From assembly GCA_019648995.1 (NCBI GenBank), contig BLXT01004662.1, positions 297,858 to 336,780 on the forward strand: a DNA stretch of 38,923 nt. The letters are read 5' to 3'. A model generated the notes under the pieces. It searched no databases. It was not told the origin of the DNA and worked only from the letters and a program-made list of their open reading frames with translations. Below are positions 1 to 10,257 of the stretch, in pieces. Each line of letters starts with the position of its first letter. The first letter of the stretch is position 1. This DNA comes from Plakobranchus ocellatus (lineage: Eukaryota > Mollusca > Gastropoda > Plakobranchidae). The position numbers and the translations under genes were made by a program.

Positions 1-216
1 GTTTCACTTCTCTCTGCTCTTCCCTCATGCAATCGACAGAAGTGAACATGTTTGCTTGTGGATTTGTTCAATTTTCACCAAAAGAATGATGAGACCACTC
101 ACATGCATTATTAATGTTTGCTTCAACTTCTTCGTCTGTCCATAGGATCTTTGGTATAGTTTATACAAATACATGTATGCAATCCATTAGTTGAGCCCCA
201 CATAACCTCGCTATAA

Positions 217-432
217 TTAAGCTATTTGCATCCTCCGCTTCATCCTTTCTGCCGTCAGTGCAGGTAGAGCAGAAACAGTCTCAATGGCCTGGTCAGTAAT
301 ATACTGTCTGAGGGCTTGAAAACGTCCCAGTCCGTGAAACCTCTGCTGAGCTAGGTGCAAACTATAGCGTTCATCTTGACACCTGGCCACATCTCCAGAT
401 CGTATTGTGTATCGCCACTTCCAAGGCAACAT
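217..432 (-). other. weak minus-strand open frame, unrecognised
   Basis: The open frame is 71 codons, starts with Met and is rich in Arg, Gln and Ala; its composition looks more protein-like than most ORFs around it. I recognise no domain, signal peptide or membrane segment. Its Arg/Gln-rich helical look could come from an old transposon protein or an exon, but chance is equally possible. No clear splice sites bound it. Confidence 0.12.
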
Positions 433-1057
433 ATCTTGATGGCTGTATCTTAACGAAGCCTAGATGTGTCTAACAGTATTCTTGCATAAGAGTCTTTTGA
501 TATGAGGAAGAATGAAGAAGACGAAAGGTGCTTCAAGTTTATTTCTAAAAGCATGGCATGTGTAAATGGATACTTGGGTTAGCACTTAAAGTTCCATTGT
601 CAAAATCATGCCCTGATTGTCGTAGTTTTGACGGGTTATCTTCTCTGGAAATACATGATGGCATGGGCAGTTCCATCATGGATGTAAACTTGCAAATCTG
701 TATCAGGCAAATACTATTTTTTTAATGCAGTGAAAGTGGTCAATTAAAAATGAAAGCCCATATCAAATTTGACAAGCAGCATGACTTGCAAGTTGTTGTG
801 CGACATAGCTATATTCTAGTGCTTTGTTGATCTGTTCTTTTTGGACTTGTAGCCCCCAACAAGAACTTCCGTCCTTTTCACTGGGTTGTAAAATTATCCA
901 CGCTGAATGAAATTATTGGGCTCTCAGACTTTGGCCTTTCATGTGTATCATTATATTGTGGGTGTAACCGTTTATGGGCGTTTCATGGAATGATATATAC
1001 TGTCCATTAAAGTCCACGTTGGCTCTGTCATTTTCAAGTCAATTTTTCAGCCAATCG

Positions 1058-1276
1058 TCAAAAACAGCTGAGATTATCCCAGACCGATAATCTCTTCCGC
1101 CGGTAAACTTGACTTGAAAAGAGATAGGGGCTTTGAATAAATTTATTCTTAGTACCACTGGGAAAAAATAATGCAGTTGTACCATTAGCAGATTTCCACT
1201 CTTTATCAAGAATTTGATTGCAGTTAATCCATGTCTTGTCCCAGTCTAGGCGTTGCAAGTCTTGGCGCCATATCAA
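1058..1276 (-). other. weak minus-strand open frame, unrecognised
   Basis: The open frame is 72 codons, with several Trp residues and a basic middle; no family is recognised. It lies on the same strand as the frame at 217-432, so both could be pieces of one decayed element, but the DNA between them is full of stops. Treat it as a lead only. Confidence 0.12.
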
Positions 1277-1716
1277 GTTTAACTCTTGAAGATACCTATG
1301 TCTACCTGCTTAGAAGTCTGCTCTTTCTTACATGACTTTTCGTTTCCATGGGTTTTCTTGATGACAAAATCTTGAATTACTGATGAAAAAGTTGTTTTTC
1401 ATGGCGTTATTCCCTTAGATTTTTCAAAGAGAGAGGGGCTCAACGTTGCATCATATTTTTTTTTTTTTACTGCGAATGATATTTATCCCAAATTAACCAA
1501 TCTTTTGTGGATGTTGAATCGCTCTGTATGCTGAGACTGACTCCGTTTTCTGTTCATTGATCCACTTCAGAGTGATGAACGGCTAACTGTTTTCTCAGGT
1601 TTACTTATGTTATTCAACAGTGGGCTTTTTACATTTCTCTCAAAAGACTATTTTCTAGGTATATTCAAAGTAAATAATTGACTTCACCATCTTGTTACTG
1701 ACAAGAGGGAGCAATG

Positions 1717-1736
1717 AATCAAAAGATGAAGGTAGA
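1717..1736 (+). repeat. left target-site duplication of short LINE copy
   Basis: The 20 bases here match 2086-2105 with one mismatch (aatcaaaagatga, then a/t, then ggtaga). They flank the truncated LINE copy as expected for target-primed reverse transcription. About 16 of the 20 bases also resemble the LINE's own internal sequence near 9978, so the left boundary of the element is ambiguous. Confidence 0.65.
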
Positions 1737-2085
1737 AAACGGGAGACGGTTATGTGTAGGCTTCGGGTGGGCCACATATGGCTCACCCAGAGCTACCTTT
1801 TAAAAATGAGGAACAGCCTTTTTGCTATGCCTGCGACAGCCTTTACACTGTTCAGCATATTTTAATTGAATGCCCGGACTTCCAACTCACCAGGAGGAAA
1901 TACATTAGTGTAACTGACTTGTAAAGATGTTTCCTAGAACTCAATCCGTCTCGCATAGTGAGTTATCTTTGTTTTAATTTGCTTGAGCATCTGATGGAAG
2001 CCTATAAGTAGTATAAGAGAAAATCAGTGAACAGAAGCCCTGAGATCACCGCTTAACGGTGGACTGAGTATACCAATAATCAATC
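1721..2085 (+). mobile_element. 5'-truncated LINE copy (I-superfamily, same family as 7131-10438)
   Basis: This stretch aligns with 9978-10438, the last part of the longer LINE. It covers the end of the RNase H/C-terminal region, including the Cys-rich zinc motif (FCYACDSLYT followed by a His and a Cys), and the 3' untranslated tail. Relative to the longer copy it lacks about 100 bases (near 10224-10323), has a premature stop at the codon after 'VTDL', and has a frameshift after the TYLL-type segment. It ends in an 'aatcaatcaatca' type tail. It is clearly a dead copy. The element family is inferred from the long copy. Confidence 0.85.
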
Positions 2086-2105
2086 AATCAAAAGATGATG
2101 GTAGA
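2086..2105 (+). repeat. right target-site duplication of short LINE copy
   Basis: This is the partner of 1717-1736 with a single mismatch, directly after the LINE's TCA-rich tail. The tail and the duplication share bases, so the exact cut point may vary by a few nucleotides. Confidence 0.65.
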
Positions 2106-2106
2106 T

Positions 2107-2228
2107 TCATATACTTCAAGAAGGAGTTGAATATAATATTATGGAATGCGAGATAATGTATTGCGCATCATATACTTCAAGAAGGAGTTGAATATAATAT
2201 TATGGAATGCGAGATAATGTATTGCGCA
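2107..2228 (+). repeat. perfect 61-bp tandem duplication
   Basis: 2107-2167 and 2168-2228 are identical by eye (unit begins tcatatacttcaagaagg and ends gtattgcgca). Perfect identity suggests a recent event or an assembly artefact. It begins immediately beyond the right target-site duplication of the short LINE copy. Confidence 0.95.
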
Positions 2229-2372
2229 CATTTCACCCAAAACCTAATTATAACACATTAGTAAGCTTCCACTATTTAGTTTTGCAGTTAGACGTATCAA
2301 TTTTTTGATCTGTTTATTTGATATGATGCACTTAAAATTTTATTTCTGTTTTGTTCAATTTACTGATAAAAA

Positions 2373-2700
2373 TGCGGGAGGGTGGCTCATCTGGTAGGGT
2401 AGTTGGCTATTAGGTAAGACGTCAGAGGTTCGAATCCGAGTCCAGGGCAAGTCAATTTTTCATTGCTCCTCTGTGACCACCCAGCACTAAACGGATAGCT
2501 AGGTCTCTTAGGATATGGCAAAAGTAAAGGCAGTGTGGAAAGCAAAATGGCAAACTATCTCATAAAGCCTTGTGACAAGAACAATCAGGACTCTACTCCT
2601 GGTTCCCCGATGCTTGGTTGGACTACGCGTGGGACTCACTTTTCTCTAAAAAAATCTACTCTTAGTGTGGGCATGATATTTTTTGTTAGGGTAAATATTT
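2373..2700 (+). mobile_element. tRNA-derived SINE (family A)
   Basis: An RNA polymerase III type internal promoter is visible: A-box tggctcatctgg at 2383-2394 and a textbook B-box ggttcgaatcc at 2427-2437, 44 bases apart. The tRNA-like head is not a foldable functional tRNA and continues into a tRNA-unrelated body of roughly 200 bases (from about 2460 to at least 2640), as in SINEs. The 3' end is uncertain; the adjacent pogo-like element starts at 2711. No target-site duplication was found by eye. Confidence 0.6.
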
Positions 2701-2710
2701 TAATTTCATA

Positions 2711-3476
2711 CAGTAGAATCTCTTTAAACTGAACGCTGCTAAACCGAAAAACTTGATGAACAGCAAAAAAAGTAGCTTGTTTGTGCATTTCTCTTCTTTG
2801 TCTTTGTATTTTCACAAGCCTTAAACCAAAAAATTTTTGACAGGCACTGCCCCTCAACTGAAAGATCATCACCCCCTCATCCTACAAAGAACGTAACGAA
2901 TCATACTCAGGCCAAAAAAAAGAAAGAGAAAAATGTTTACTAATGCTACCATCTCCGGCTTAGATCTGGCCTTGAGGCTAGTCTGCCTATTATGCAATGT
3001 TGAGTCATGAGTTTAGGGGGAGATTGTTTTTGTTACTGTTACTGTTAGTTGACAGTACAACCATGAAATGCAAAGCCTTGTTCCACGTGGTGGACCTGGT
3101 CTAATTAAGAGGGAGGCTTTAAATTACCTTATCTATTAGTACCACTCCTTATTAGCAACTGGTAGGAGCTTGGATGACTCTAAACGTGGTTCAATACAAT
3201 ACCAATCTGTAGAGCAACAGTGTGATTAGGCATTGAAGGTGTTACAAATAAGAACGGATAGTTGAGTGTGAGCTCTTCCTGACCTATCCAATCCCTTAAT
3301 GATTGAACAGAAAGGAAGTGGGGGAGGGAATAATGCAGAGTTATTTATTATAAGATTCTAGATTTTTAGCCCTTCTCCAAGAGTAGTCAGCCATGAAGCT
3401 CTCTCTAAACTATGATCTGTTCAAAGCAAAATGATATTAGTGGGCCCTGAAATTTCGGTTTAAAGAGATTCTACTG
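2711..3476. mobile_element. pogo/Tigger-like non-autonomous DNA transposon (MITE)
   Basis: The ends form terminal inverted repeats of 23 bases with one mismatch: the left end begins CAGTAGAATCTCTTTAAAC (2711-2729) and the right end is its reverse complement (3458-3476). Both ends are flanked by TA (2709-2710 and 3477-3478), the target duplication typical of the Tc1/mariner/pogo superfamily. The CAGT start and the wording of the repeat fit pogo/Tigger ends. The 766-base interior has no long open frame and no transposase, so the element would depend on a transposase elsewhere. Confidence 0.8.
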
Positions 3477-4380
3477 TATTTATATGTGTCAAAAGAAATT
3501 TTCGCTGTGTTATAACTAACTAAAAAGTTTTGCATTGAAAATAACCGATCAAAGTGATCATGTGATGTGAATTTGTTTGTGGACAGCTGAAGTAAAACAA
3601 TTTTAAATTGAAACAGCTGTATTTTTGAAGTGGTACTGCACAATTATCTTTTTTTTTTTAAATATATATATTAAATATATATTTAATATATACCTTCATC
3701 AACAAAAATTGCCTGCAGTTCCATAGAAAGTTTCATATCCTCTCTACCCATCAACAATCCATGCTATTTGGAGGCTTTAAATTTTTAAGTGTTTGTGCAT
3801 TTTCATTACAGTCTTTTGTGACAATGCACTTTTGTGGATATTATGAAAATGATTCTGAAAAGAAATGCTTAAAAATTGCATTACATGTACTCATAATTAG
3901 ACATTAACATTTCATTTTTATTTTCAGATAATGTAAACATTTAAAAACAAAAAGATACAGGTTGAAAGCTGTTTACAAACAATATACTTTGCATTTTTGT
4001 TTACTGAAACGGTCTATGTTAAAAAATGTTTGCATAATTTATCTTGCAAAGTGGAGTATTCAAACAGGAATGAAAAGATTTAGTGTAAAAGAAAATTAAT
4101 AAAAATGTTTTAATGAAAGAAAGTTTTGTGATATTGTAGGCTTTCCTTTGCTATTAATTCTTAAAGCAGTTGATTTCTTTCCTTAAAATGTTTGTTTTTT
4201 CCCTAGATGATATTATAGGTTTTTAATTTTTTTTTTCAAATCAAATCAAAAACTATTATCTTTCCTCTACTTCTAGAAACATCAGAATTGATGACAAAGA
4301 AAATGTAAAAATTTTGCCAAAGTCATAATTTGTTGTATAAAGTTTACAGGTGGCTCTCCAGGGCTTTAAGAACCTTTTGA

Positions 4381-4439
4381 CAGGGTGTAGCTTTGACTGG
4401 TTGAAAGTAGTTTTTTTTTTTGCAGGGTGTAGCTTTGAC
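4381..4439 (+). repeat. 17-bp direct repeat separated by poly-T
   Basis: The sequence cagggtgtagctttgac occurs at 4381-4397 and again at 4423-4439, with a spacer ending in a poly-T run. It is a small local duplication with no further function visible. Confidence 0.85.
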
Positions 4440-5759
4440 GGAATAAAGAGTCAATAGAAATGTAAGCAAAGACTCTTGGAAGTTTTTCAATCACTGCATT
4501 ATCTTTTGAAAGTAAAGCCTTTTTTTTCTGAAGTAAAACTAACATTTTCTTTCTTCATAGCACTGTTTAATTTTGAACCAAATTTTAATTGCCTTTTTAG
4601 TTTAAAAAATTTAAACTACTCCATGAAAACAACAGTTGCCTATTGCCTTTGCTCTCAAGTGTGAAGGTAGAGGAAGATCTAATCAAAAAGCGGAAAAAAC
4701 AAAACACCCTATTGCATTATATGAACCTTTTCCCATGTAATTACTAGGCTGAGATTGAGAAAAATTTTTATCCCTCAAAGCATTAAAAAAAAAAAAAAAA
4801 GGTTTTTTAAGGGCATATGACAAATTTAGGCTGTAAAGTGTTTTGATGGTTTTTTTTTGTTGTTGTTGTTATTGTTGTTTTTTTACTTTACAATGAAACT
4901 ATTTGTTATTCTATTTTAGCTTGTAAAATGCACCTTTCTTTAATTTTATAAGTGCCTGATAGTGTATACTCTATCATCTATGTTTGATTTCTTATAAAAG
5001 GTGAAGAAAAAAAAAGTCACTTTTGTAATAAACATGACGTTTCATTATGTTAATATGTGCCAAAGTATTTGTGATGATTATTTCATATCTCAGTATATTG
5101 GTTTACACTTTTGTTTTAATACTTTTAACTAGTCCATTTGATTTAAGGCATTTTGCCACAATTGCATCTACTGGTAATAATTCATGAAAATATTTGAATA
5201 AGTTGTTTATTTAGTGAAGTCTTTGATAAATATTTCTTTTATTCATAACTTTTGTATGAAAAGGTAAATGTTTTAATGCCTTTATCTATGCAAATATCTA
5301 AAAAAAATATTTTTGTTTAACCGTTTAAGGTAAGAATACACTAGGGCATTATTTAATTGACCCCTGTATTTAGTTTTACTTGTGCTTGTTAAGCAGAATG
5401 TTATTTAATGACAGATGAATTTTGATGTGGATAGAGGTTTATGCCATCTCATAATCTTTTTATTCCACTTCCTATCGCTGGCTATATTTTGAATTTAATG
5501 ATTTACCTAATGTATCACATTTTTTTTTTAAACTTAGAATCACATATCTTTTTAGATTAAAATTTTGGCTCCATAAATATCTGCTTATAAATTTTTGAAT
5601 TTTTCTCTTTTTATCCCCTCCAAACATTCTTGTTTCTAAGATTGCTAAAACTTCTGTTTAACTTCACACCACCTTTTTCTTTTTGAACTGCATGACATTT
5701 GAATTTACTTGTTAATGAGTTCATTTTGTGAATTTTCTAATGGTGAAAACTGTAAACAG

Positions 5760-5801
5760 ATATATGTAGATTATGTACCAAAATATATGTAGATTATGTA
5801 C
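5760..5801 (+). repeat. 23-bp period tandem repeat, two copies
   Basis: The sequence atatatgtagattatgtac appears at 5760-5778 and 5783-5801. It is a short AT-rich duplication. Confidence 0.85.
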
Positions 5802-6974
5802 TAAGATATATAAAAGTTTGATATTGTAAATAAGGCATTTAAGTTAAAATCATAATCAAGGAAAAAAATAATTATCTGTTTCTTAAAAATGGTATACATG
5901 ACATTCAACACATTTGGACTGATTTCAAGATAAATATAAATGTCTTCATCAGTGTAATTTTGTTCTGAATCTTATCTTACAGACCCAAGGTACAACACAA
6001 AATGTTTGAAAATTGTAGATAATTTAAGTGCTGGTCCCCCATAATGGTTTTAATATATGTCTACATATCTACTATGCCTTTCAATGCCTACAACAAGCCA
6101 GTAGAAACTATGATATTCAATATTTCTGTATTTCACCTTTCAATTTTGCATGCTTGTTAAATCACAAATTATCAGGTTATTGGGTTTTCTAAAGCAGTTG
6201 ATGACTTTTTGTCGCCTGCCAAATGATTGAAATAAAAGCAAAGAAAAATACCTCCAAGTTTATCTTAATAATGTAATACATGTAAGTATATTTTTGGTGT
6301 ATGTAGGGTGTTCTGACATATATTTATAATTATATCTTGTGGTTATGCTACAAACGATGACAAATTTGAGCATTTGGTAAGAAGAGTTAGCCTTATTTAA
6401 ACACTTGTTTGTTGTCATCACCTAACCTTGGTCTACATAACTGCTGGCTTTTATTCATTCCAGATGTAGGCTTTGATTCGATTATAATACATGGAACAAA
6501 CTTAGGTAATTTCTGGTTAGCTCTATGTGTGTGTGTGTTTTGATCGAAGAACATAGCCGAAGTTTACATGGCTAATGGCTGCTGGCTTTCAATCCGTAAA
6601 ATCACTTCAGGAAATACAGTCATGTAAATCGGAAATCCAAGGAAATTTCATAGTTACCCCCTTGCACAAAATTGCCATTAGGCTATCCTTCTTTTTCTCT
6701 ATGTATCTGTATCCTGATTATTCGAATTTTGAATGAATCAAAAAAAAATTTTCATCCCAGTTGATTTTGGAATATCTGCACTTAGCTGTATTAAAGTCAC
6801 AGATTATTAACTTAAAAAAACACTAAATTAAAAAAAAAAATGGCTCGTTATTTTTTACATCTACTAAAAAAAGTACTATGGACAAGTTCATGAGCTTTGG
6901 GGATTAAAAAAAACATTTTCTCATCCATTGCATTGCTCTTTAAATTATATACAATAAAAAAAAACAATAGCTCA

Positions 6975-7049
6975 AAATGTTCCAGCTGTCGATTAATGTC
7001 CGCTTATGAAAAGGAGATCACCTACAAGGTTGACTTAGGGAATTCTACT
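6975..7049 (-). mobile_element. possible right end of another pogo-like element
   Basis: Read on the minus strand from 7049, the sequence starts CAGTAGAATTCCCTAAG and about 40 bases later carries ATAAGCGGACATTAATCG, wording reminiscent of pogo/Tigger subterminal regions. A TA follows the end (7050-7051). No convincing left end was found; a CAGT preceded by TA near 6616 has little further similarity. Probably a decayed or solo end. Confidence 0.3.
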
Positions 7050-7130
7050 GTACTTTTTTTATTGATTGATACGTCTACATCTATTTTTCTCCTTCCCTTG
7101 GAATGGTTTTTGTGATTTTTGTGACGTGGT

Positions 7131-7275
7131 AGTGGTGACCTCATGGTCGAGCTTAAGTCAAACGACCAGGCAAAGAAGCTGGGAGCAATTGTGAATTCCT
7201 AGATATCCCTGTGACTGTCAGTCCTCACAAGAGCCTGAACAGTTCCAAGGCAGTTATTCGTAATCGTGATCTGCG
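7131..7275 (+). pseudogene. LINE ORF1 (gag-like) remnant
   Basis: Two frames give a recognisable ORF1 fragment: SGDLMVELKSNDQAKK from 7131, then, after a frameshift near 7200, DIPVTVSPHKSLNSSKAVI from 7202. The PHKSLNSS..VI wording is familiar from ORF1 proteins of jockey/I-type LINEs, which bind nucleic acid. The usual downstream zinc knuckles are absent; the sequence runs almost directly into endonuclease sequence, implying an internal deletion. Confidence 0.7.
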
Positions 7276-7695
7276 GTGTTGCTCGGAGGAGAGATGGTGG
7301 AGGAATTGTGTGGCATGGGAAAGACGCTAACCGTTTGCTCTCTGTATCTGCCTCCCAATAACCCAGTTTCGAAACTTTCTGCAGCAGAACTCTTTGAACA
7401 GCTTCGGAAGCCTTTTCTCATGCTGAGAGTGAGAGACTTCAACGCACATTGTCCTGCGTAGGGTGACTCCCGCCGGGGGGGGGGGGAAAGGATGCTCGAA
7501 GAGTTCATTGCCGAAAATGACTTGATCATTCTAAATTCTGGAGAGCAAACTTTTGTTTATTCGGCATATCATTCGACCTCAGCGATTGATTTGGCAGTGG
7601 TTTCACCCTCCATTGCGGCCGAGTGTTCCTGGGCTGCCCACAGTGATCTGTGTGGCAGCGATCACTTTCCTATATTTTTAAGATTGTCCTCGTAG
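7276..7695 (+). pseudogene. LINE endonuclease domain, C-terminal part
   Basis: The frame has one in-frame stop. It contains LTVCSLYLPPN, then a DFNAH block (catalytic Asp-Asn region; here preceded by Arg where Gly is usual), a stop at 7459-7461 where TGG is expected (CPA-stop-GDSRR), then LEEFIAENDLIILNSGE and the terminal GSDHFPIFL motif holding the catalytic Asp-His pair. These are hallmarks of the exonuclease-endonuclease-phosphatase fold used by LINEs to nick target DNA. The N-terminal third, with the first catalytic Asn and Glu, is missing. A run of about 12 G at 7475-7486 sits inside the frame without shifting it. Confidence 0.85.
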
Positions 7696-8048
7696 TTGAA
7701 CAGCAGTTTAAATACTAGTTTTAACTTTTAAAAATCCGATTGGAACCGTTTTGGAAACAGTTTACTTCTGCTCGATGCGGCCAGGTCGTCCATACCCCTT
7801 CATAAAGGGACAAAATGTAAAACACGAAAGGCAAAAATTTTGCGCCTTCTTGTCATTTTAAAAAAGACGGCCGGATCATTACAGACCCAAAAGATCATGC
7901 TGATTATCTGACTGAAACTTTTTTTTAAAAACTCCAGCTCAAAAATTATTCTAAAAATTTTCAGCAAACGAAACAAAAAGCCGAAAAACAAAATTCAAAA
8001 TTTTCATAGGAAAATAACGAACCCTATAATAATCTTTTTCTACTGAAG

Positions 8049-9270
8049 GAATTAAAAAATTCAATTAATAAATCAAATGAGTCTGCAGCAGGTCCTGATG
8101 GTGTTTACTATCAGTCCCGAGGCACCTTCCTGAATCCTGCCTGCATATTCTCTTTAAACTTTTTAATAACATTTGGACCACCGGGGACATCCCCCCATCT
8201 TGGAGGGAGGCGTCGGAAGTTCCAATTCCAAAACTCGGGAAGGATCCTTCTGATCCTTCCAACTATAGGCCTATTGCGCTCACGGGCTGCTTGTGTAAGA
8301 CCCTCAAGCGGATGGTGAATGACCGACTGGTCCATGTGCTTGAGTCCAGAAACCTGGTGTCAAAGGTACAGTGCGGTTTTAGGAAGGACAATAGCACATT
8401 GGACCACTTGGTCAGACTGGACACCTTTATCAAAAAGGCTTTCGCCAGAAAAAAAGCAAGTTCTGGCGCGGTTTTTTTTCAATCTAGAAAAAACCTATGA
8501 TACTCCCTGGAAGTATGGAATTCTAAAAGACCTTTTCGACCTCGATTTTAGAGGCAGGTTGCCCATTTTCATCTCAAATTTTCTAAAAGACCGCCATTTT
8601 AAAGTTAAAGCGGAGAACACGTTTTCGTCTTCCTACCACCAGGAAAACGATGTACCCCAGGGCAGTATTTTATCACTTATGCTATTTAACTTAAAAATAA
8701 ATAATATAAGTAACTTTCTAAAAATGTAAATGCATCTTTATTTTTTTGTAGATGATATTGCCATTTACGCTGAGGGTAAACACCTGCAGCATCTTGAGCG
8801 CACCATTCAACTGTGTATAAATAATGTTCAAAAGTGGGTCTCCGATGATGGTTTCAGATTTTCGCTTTCGAAGACCACCTATGTCCATTTTCACAGACAA
8901 AGAATTTACACAGAGCCCACCCTTCATCTGGACGGCCAGCCGATCCCGGTGAAGGGTGAAGCCAAGTTTTTACGGGTCATTTTTTTTTTTTACCATAAAC
9001 TAACTTTTACGAATCATGTGAAATATTTAAAAAACAAATGCTTAAAGGCATTACATTTATTGCGGATAGAACCACCGTTCTAAAGTTTTACCGCACCCTT
9101 GTCCGGTTCAAGTTGGACTACGGCAGTGGCGTATATCGTTCTGCGAAAAAACACGTTCTGAGAGCCCTGGACTCTATACATCATCAGGGCCTTGGTACTG
9201 CCCTGGGGCAATAAAAAATTAAAAACTTGTACGCCGAGGCTGGGGAGCCCTCTCATAAGCATTGGCGTAC
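8049..9270 (+). pseudogene. LINE reverse transcriptase domain, frameshifted
   Basis: RT blocks are readable across three frames: SAAGPDGVYY (8080s); a shift near 8110; then WTTGDIPPSWREASEVPIPK, YRPIALTGCLCKTLKRMV, QCGFRKDNSTLDHL; a shift at the poly-A near 8450; then VFFNLEKTYDTPWKYGI, DVPQGSILS, a stop at 8727-8729, and FVDDIAIYAEGKH. The catalytic pair survives as F-V-D-D (usual [YF]-x-D-D) at about 8745-8756. Thumb-like sequence continues to about 9080, and a connector (TLVRFKLDYGS, LYAEAGEPSH) reaches about 9270. It would copy LINE RNA by target-primed reverse transcription if intact; it is not. Confidence 0.9.
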
Positions 9271-9392
9271 CAAGCTAGCTTTTAATTATATACTGAAACT
9301 AAAGTCATTATCCCAAAATCCGTGTCATGATATTGTATTTGATGCTGCGTTTTCTGACTTTTCTGCTGATTCTAAGTCAGTACCAGACTTGA

Positions 9393-10257
9393 TTGCCAAT
9401 ATTTTTTAACATATTAAAAGTGCCAAAATCAATAATAAATACTATCGATAACCAATATGTCCAGTGTCCTCCACCTTGGGAGGAGCACCAGTTTCACGTT
9501 GATATTTCTCTAACGAAACAAAAGAAAGAAGATACCAGCGAGGTTGCTTATCAGAAGGAATTTTTTAGAATTAAAAAGAAAATTTCAAACCATTATGCTC
9601 TTTATACCGACGGCTCTAAACTGGTGGAAAAGGTTGCAGCCGCAGCCTATTTTCCGCAACGCCCAAACTGCTCGAAGGCATATCGCCTGAGAGCCGGGGC
9701 ATCTGTCTTCAGTGCTGAGCTCGAGAGAATAGCCCTCGCGCTCACAGAAATAAAAAAAAAACCTCACTAAATACCATACACACTTTGTTATCTACAGTGA
9801 TAGCCTGTCAGCCTTGCATGCTATTCAAAGCAAAAATTTCAAAATTAAAGACATCACTATCAGTATCAGGTGCCTGTACAATTTAATCCGAAAATTTCCA
9901 CCCTATGTTCACATCTCATTTGTCCGGATTCCTGCTCACGTAGGCATCCGGGGGAATGACAATGTGGACAAACTTCCAAAAGATGAAGGTAGAAAACGGG
10001 AGATGGTAATGTGCAGGCTTCGGGTGGGCCACACATGGCTCACCAACAGCTACCTTTTAAAAAATGAGGAACAGCCTTTTTGCTATGCCTGTGACAGCCT
10101 TTACACTGTCCGGCATATTCTAATTGAATGCCCAGACTTTCAAGTCACCAGGAGGAAATACTTCAGTGTAACTGACATGTACAGACTCTTCCGAGAGGTC
10201 AATCCCTCTCGCATAGTGAGTTACTTAAAGGAACTCGGTGACTATAGAAATATCTGA
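9393..10257 (+). pseudogene. LINE RNase H domain and C-terminal zinc motif
   Basis: Two adjoining frames (9393-9770 and about 9770-10257, joined by a frameshift at the poly-A near 9752-9762) encode RNase H. All four acidic positions expected of the family can be seen: Asp in LYTDGS, Glu in SAELERIAL, Asp in IYSDSLSAL, and Asp in GNDNVDKL after the PAHVGIRGN block. A C-terminal CX2CX7HX4C motif follows (FCYACDSLYT to IECPDF). The second frame runs 147 codons without a break to a stop at 10255-10257, so this is the best preserved part of the element. RNase H removes RNA from the hybrid during retrotransposition. Confidence 0.88.

Larger units (their letters stand above)
1..1700. other. unassigned region with no supported gene
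   Basis: I see no recognisable gene or complete mobile element here. The only coding-like hints are two minus-strand open frames (217-432 and 1058-1276), listed separately. The rest is AT-rich with short poly-T runs (about 1450-1470). It could be decayed mobile DNA or part of an intron or intergenic region. Confidence 0.4.
3477..6970. other. AT-rich intergenic DNA, no gene seen
   Basis: I see no supported coding region. The stretch contains an AT palindrome-like run (about 3660-3695), many poly-T/poly-A runs, a TTG-rich run (about 4857-4880), and two small direct repeats listed separately. The ORFs here are short and of low complexity. Confidence 0.5.

Noticed and set aside
2383..2450. Functional tRNA gene
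   Set aside because: A- and B-boxes are good, but no complete cloverleaf with paired acceptor stem is seen; a SINE head explains it better.
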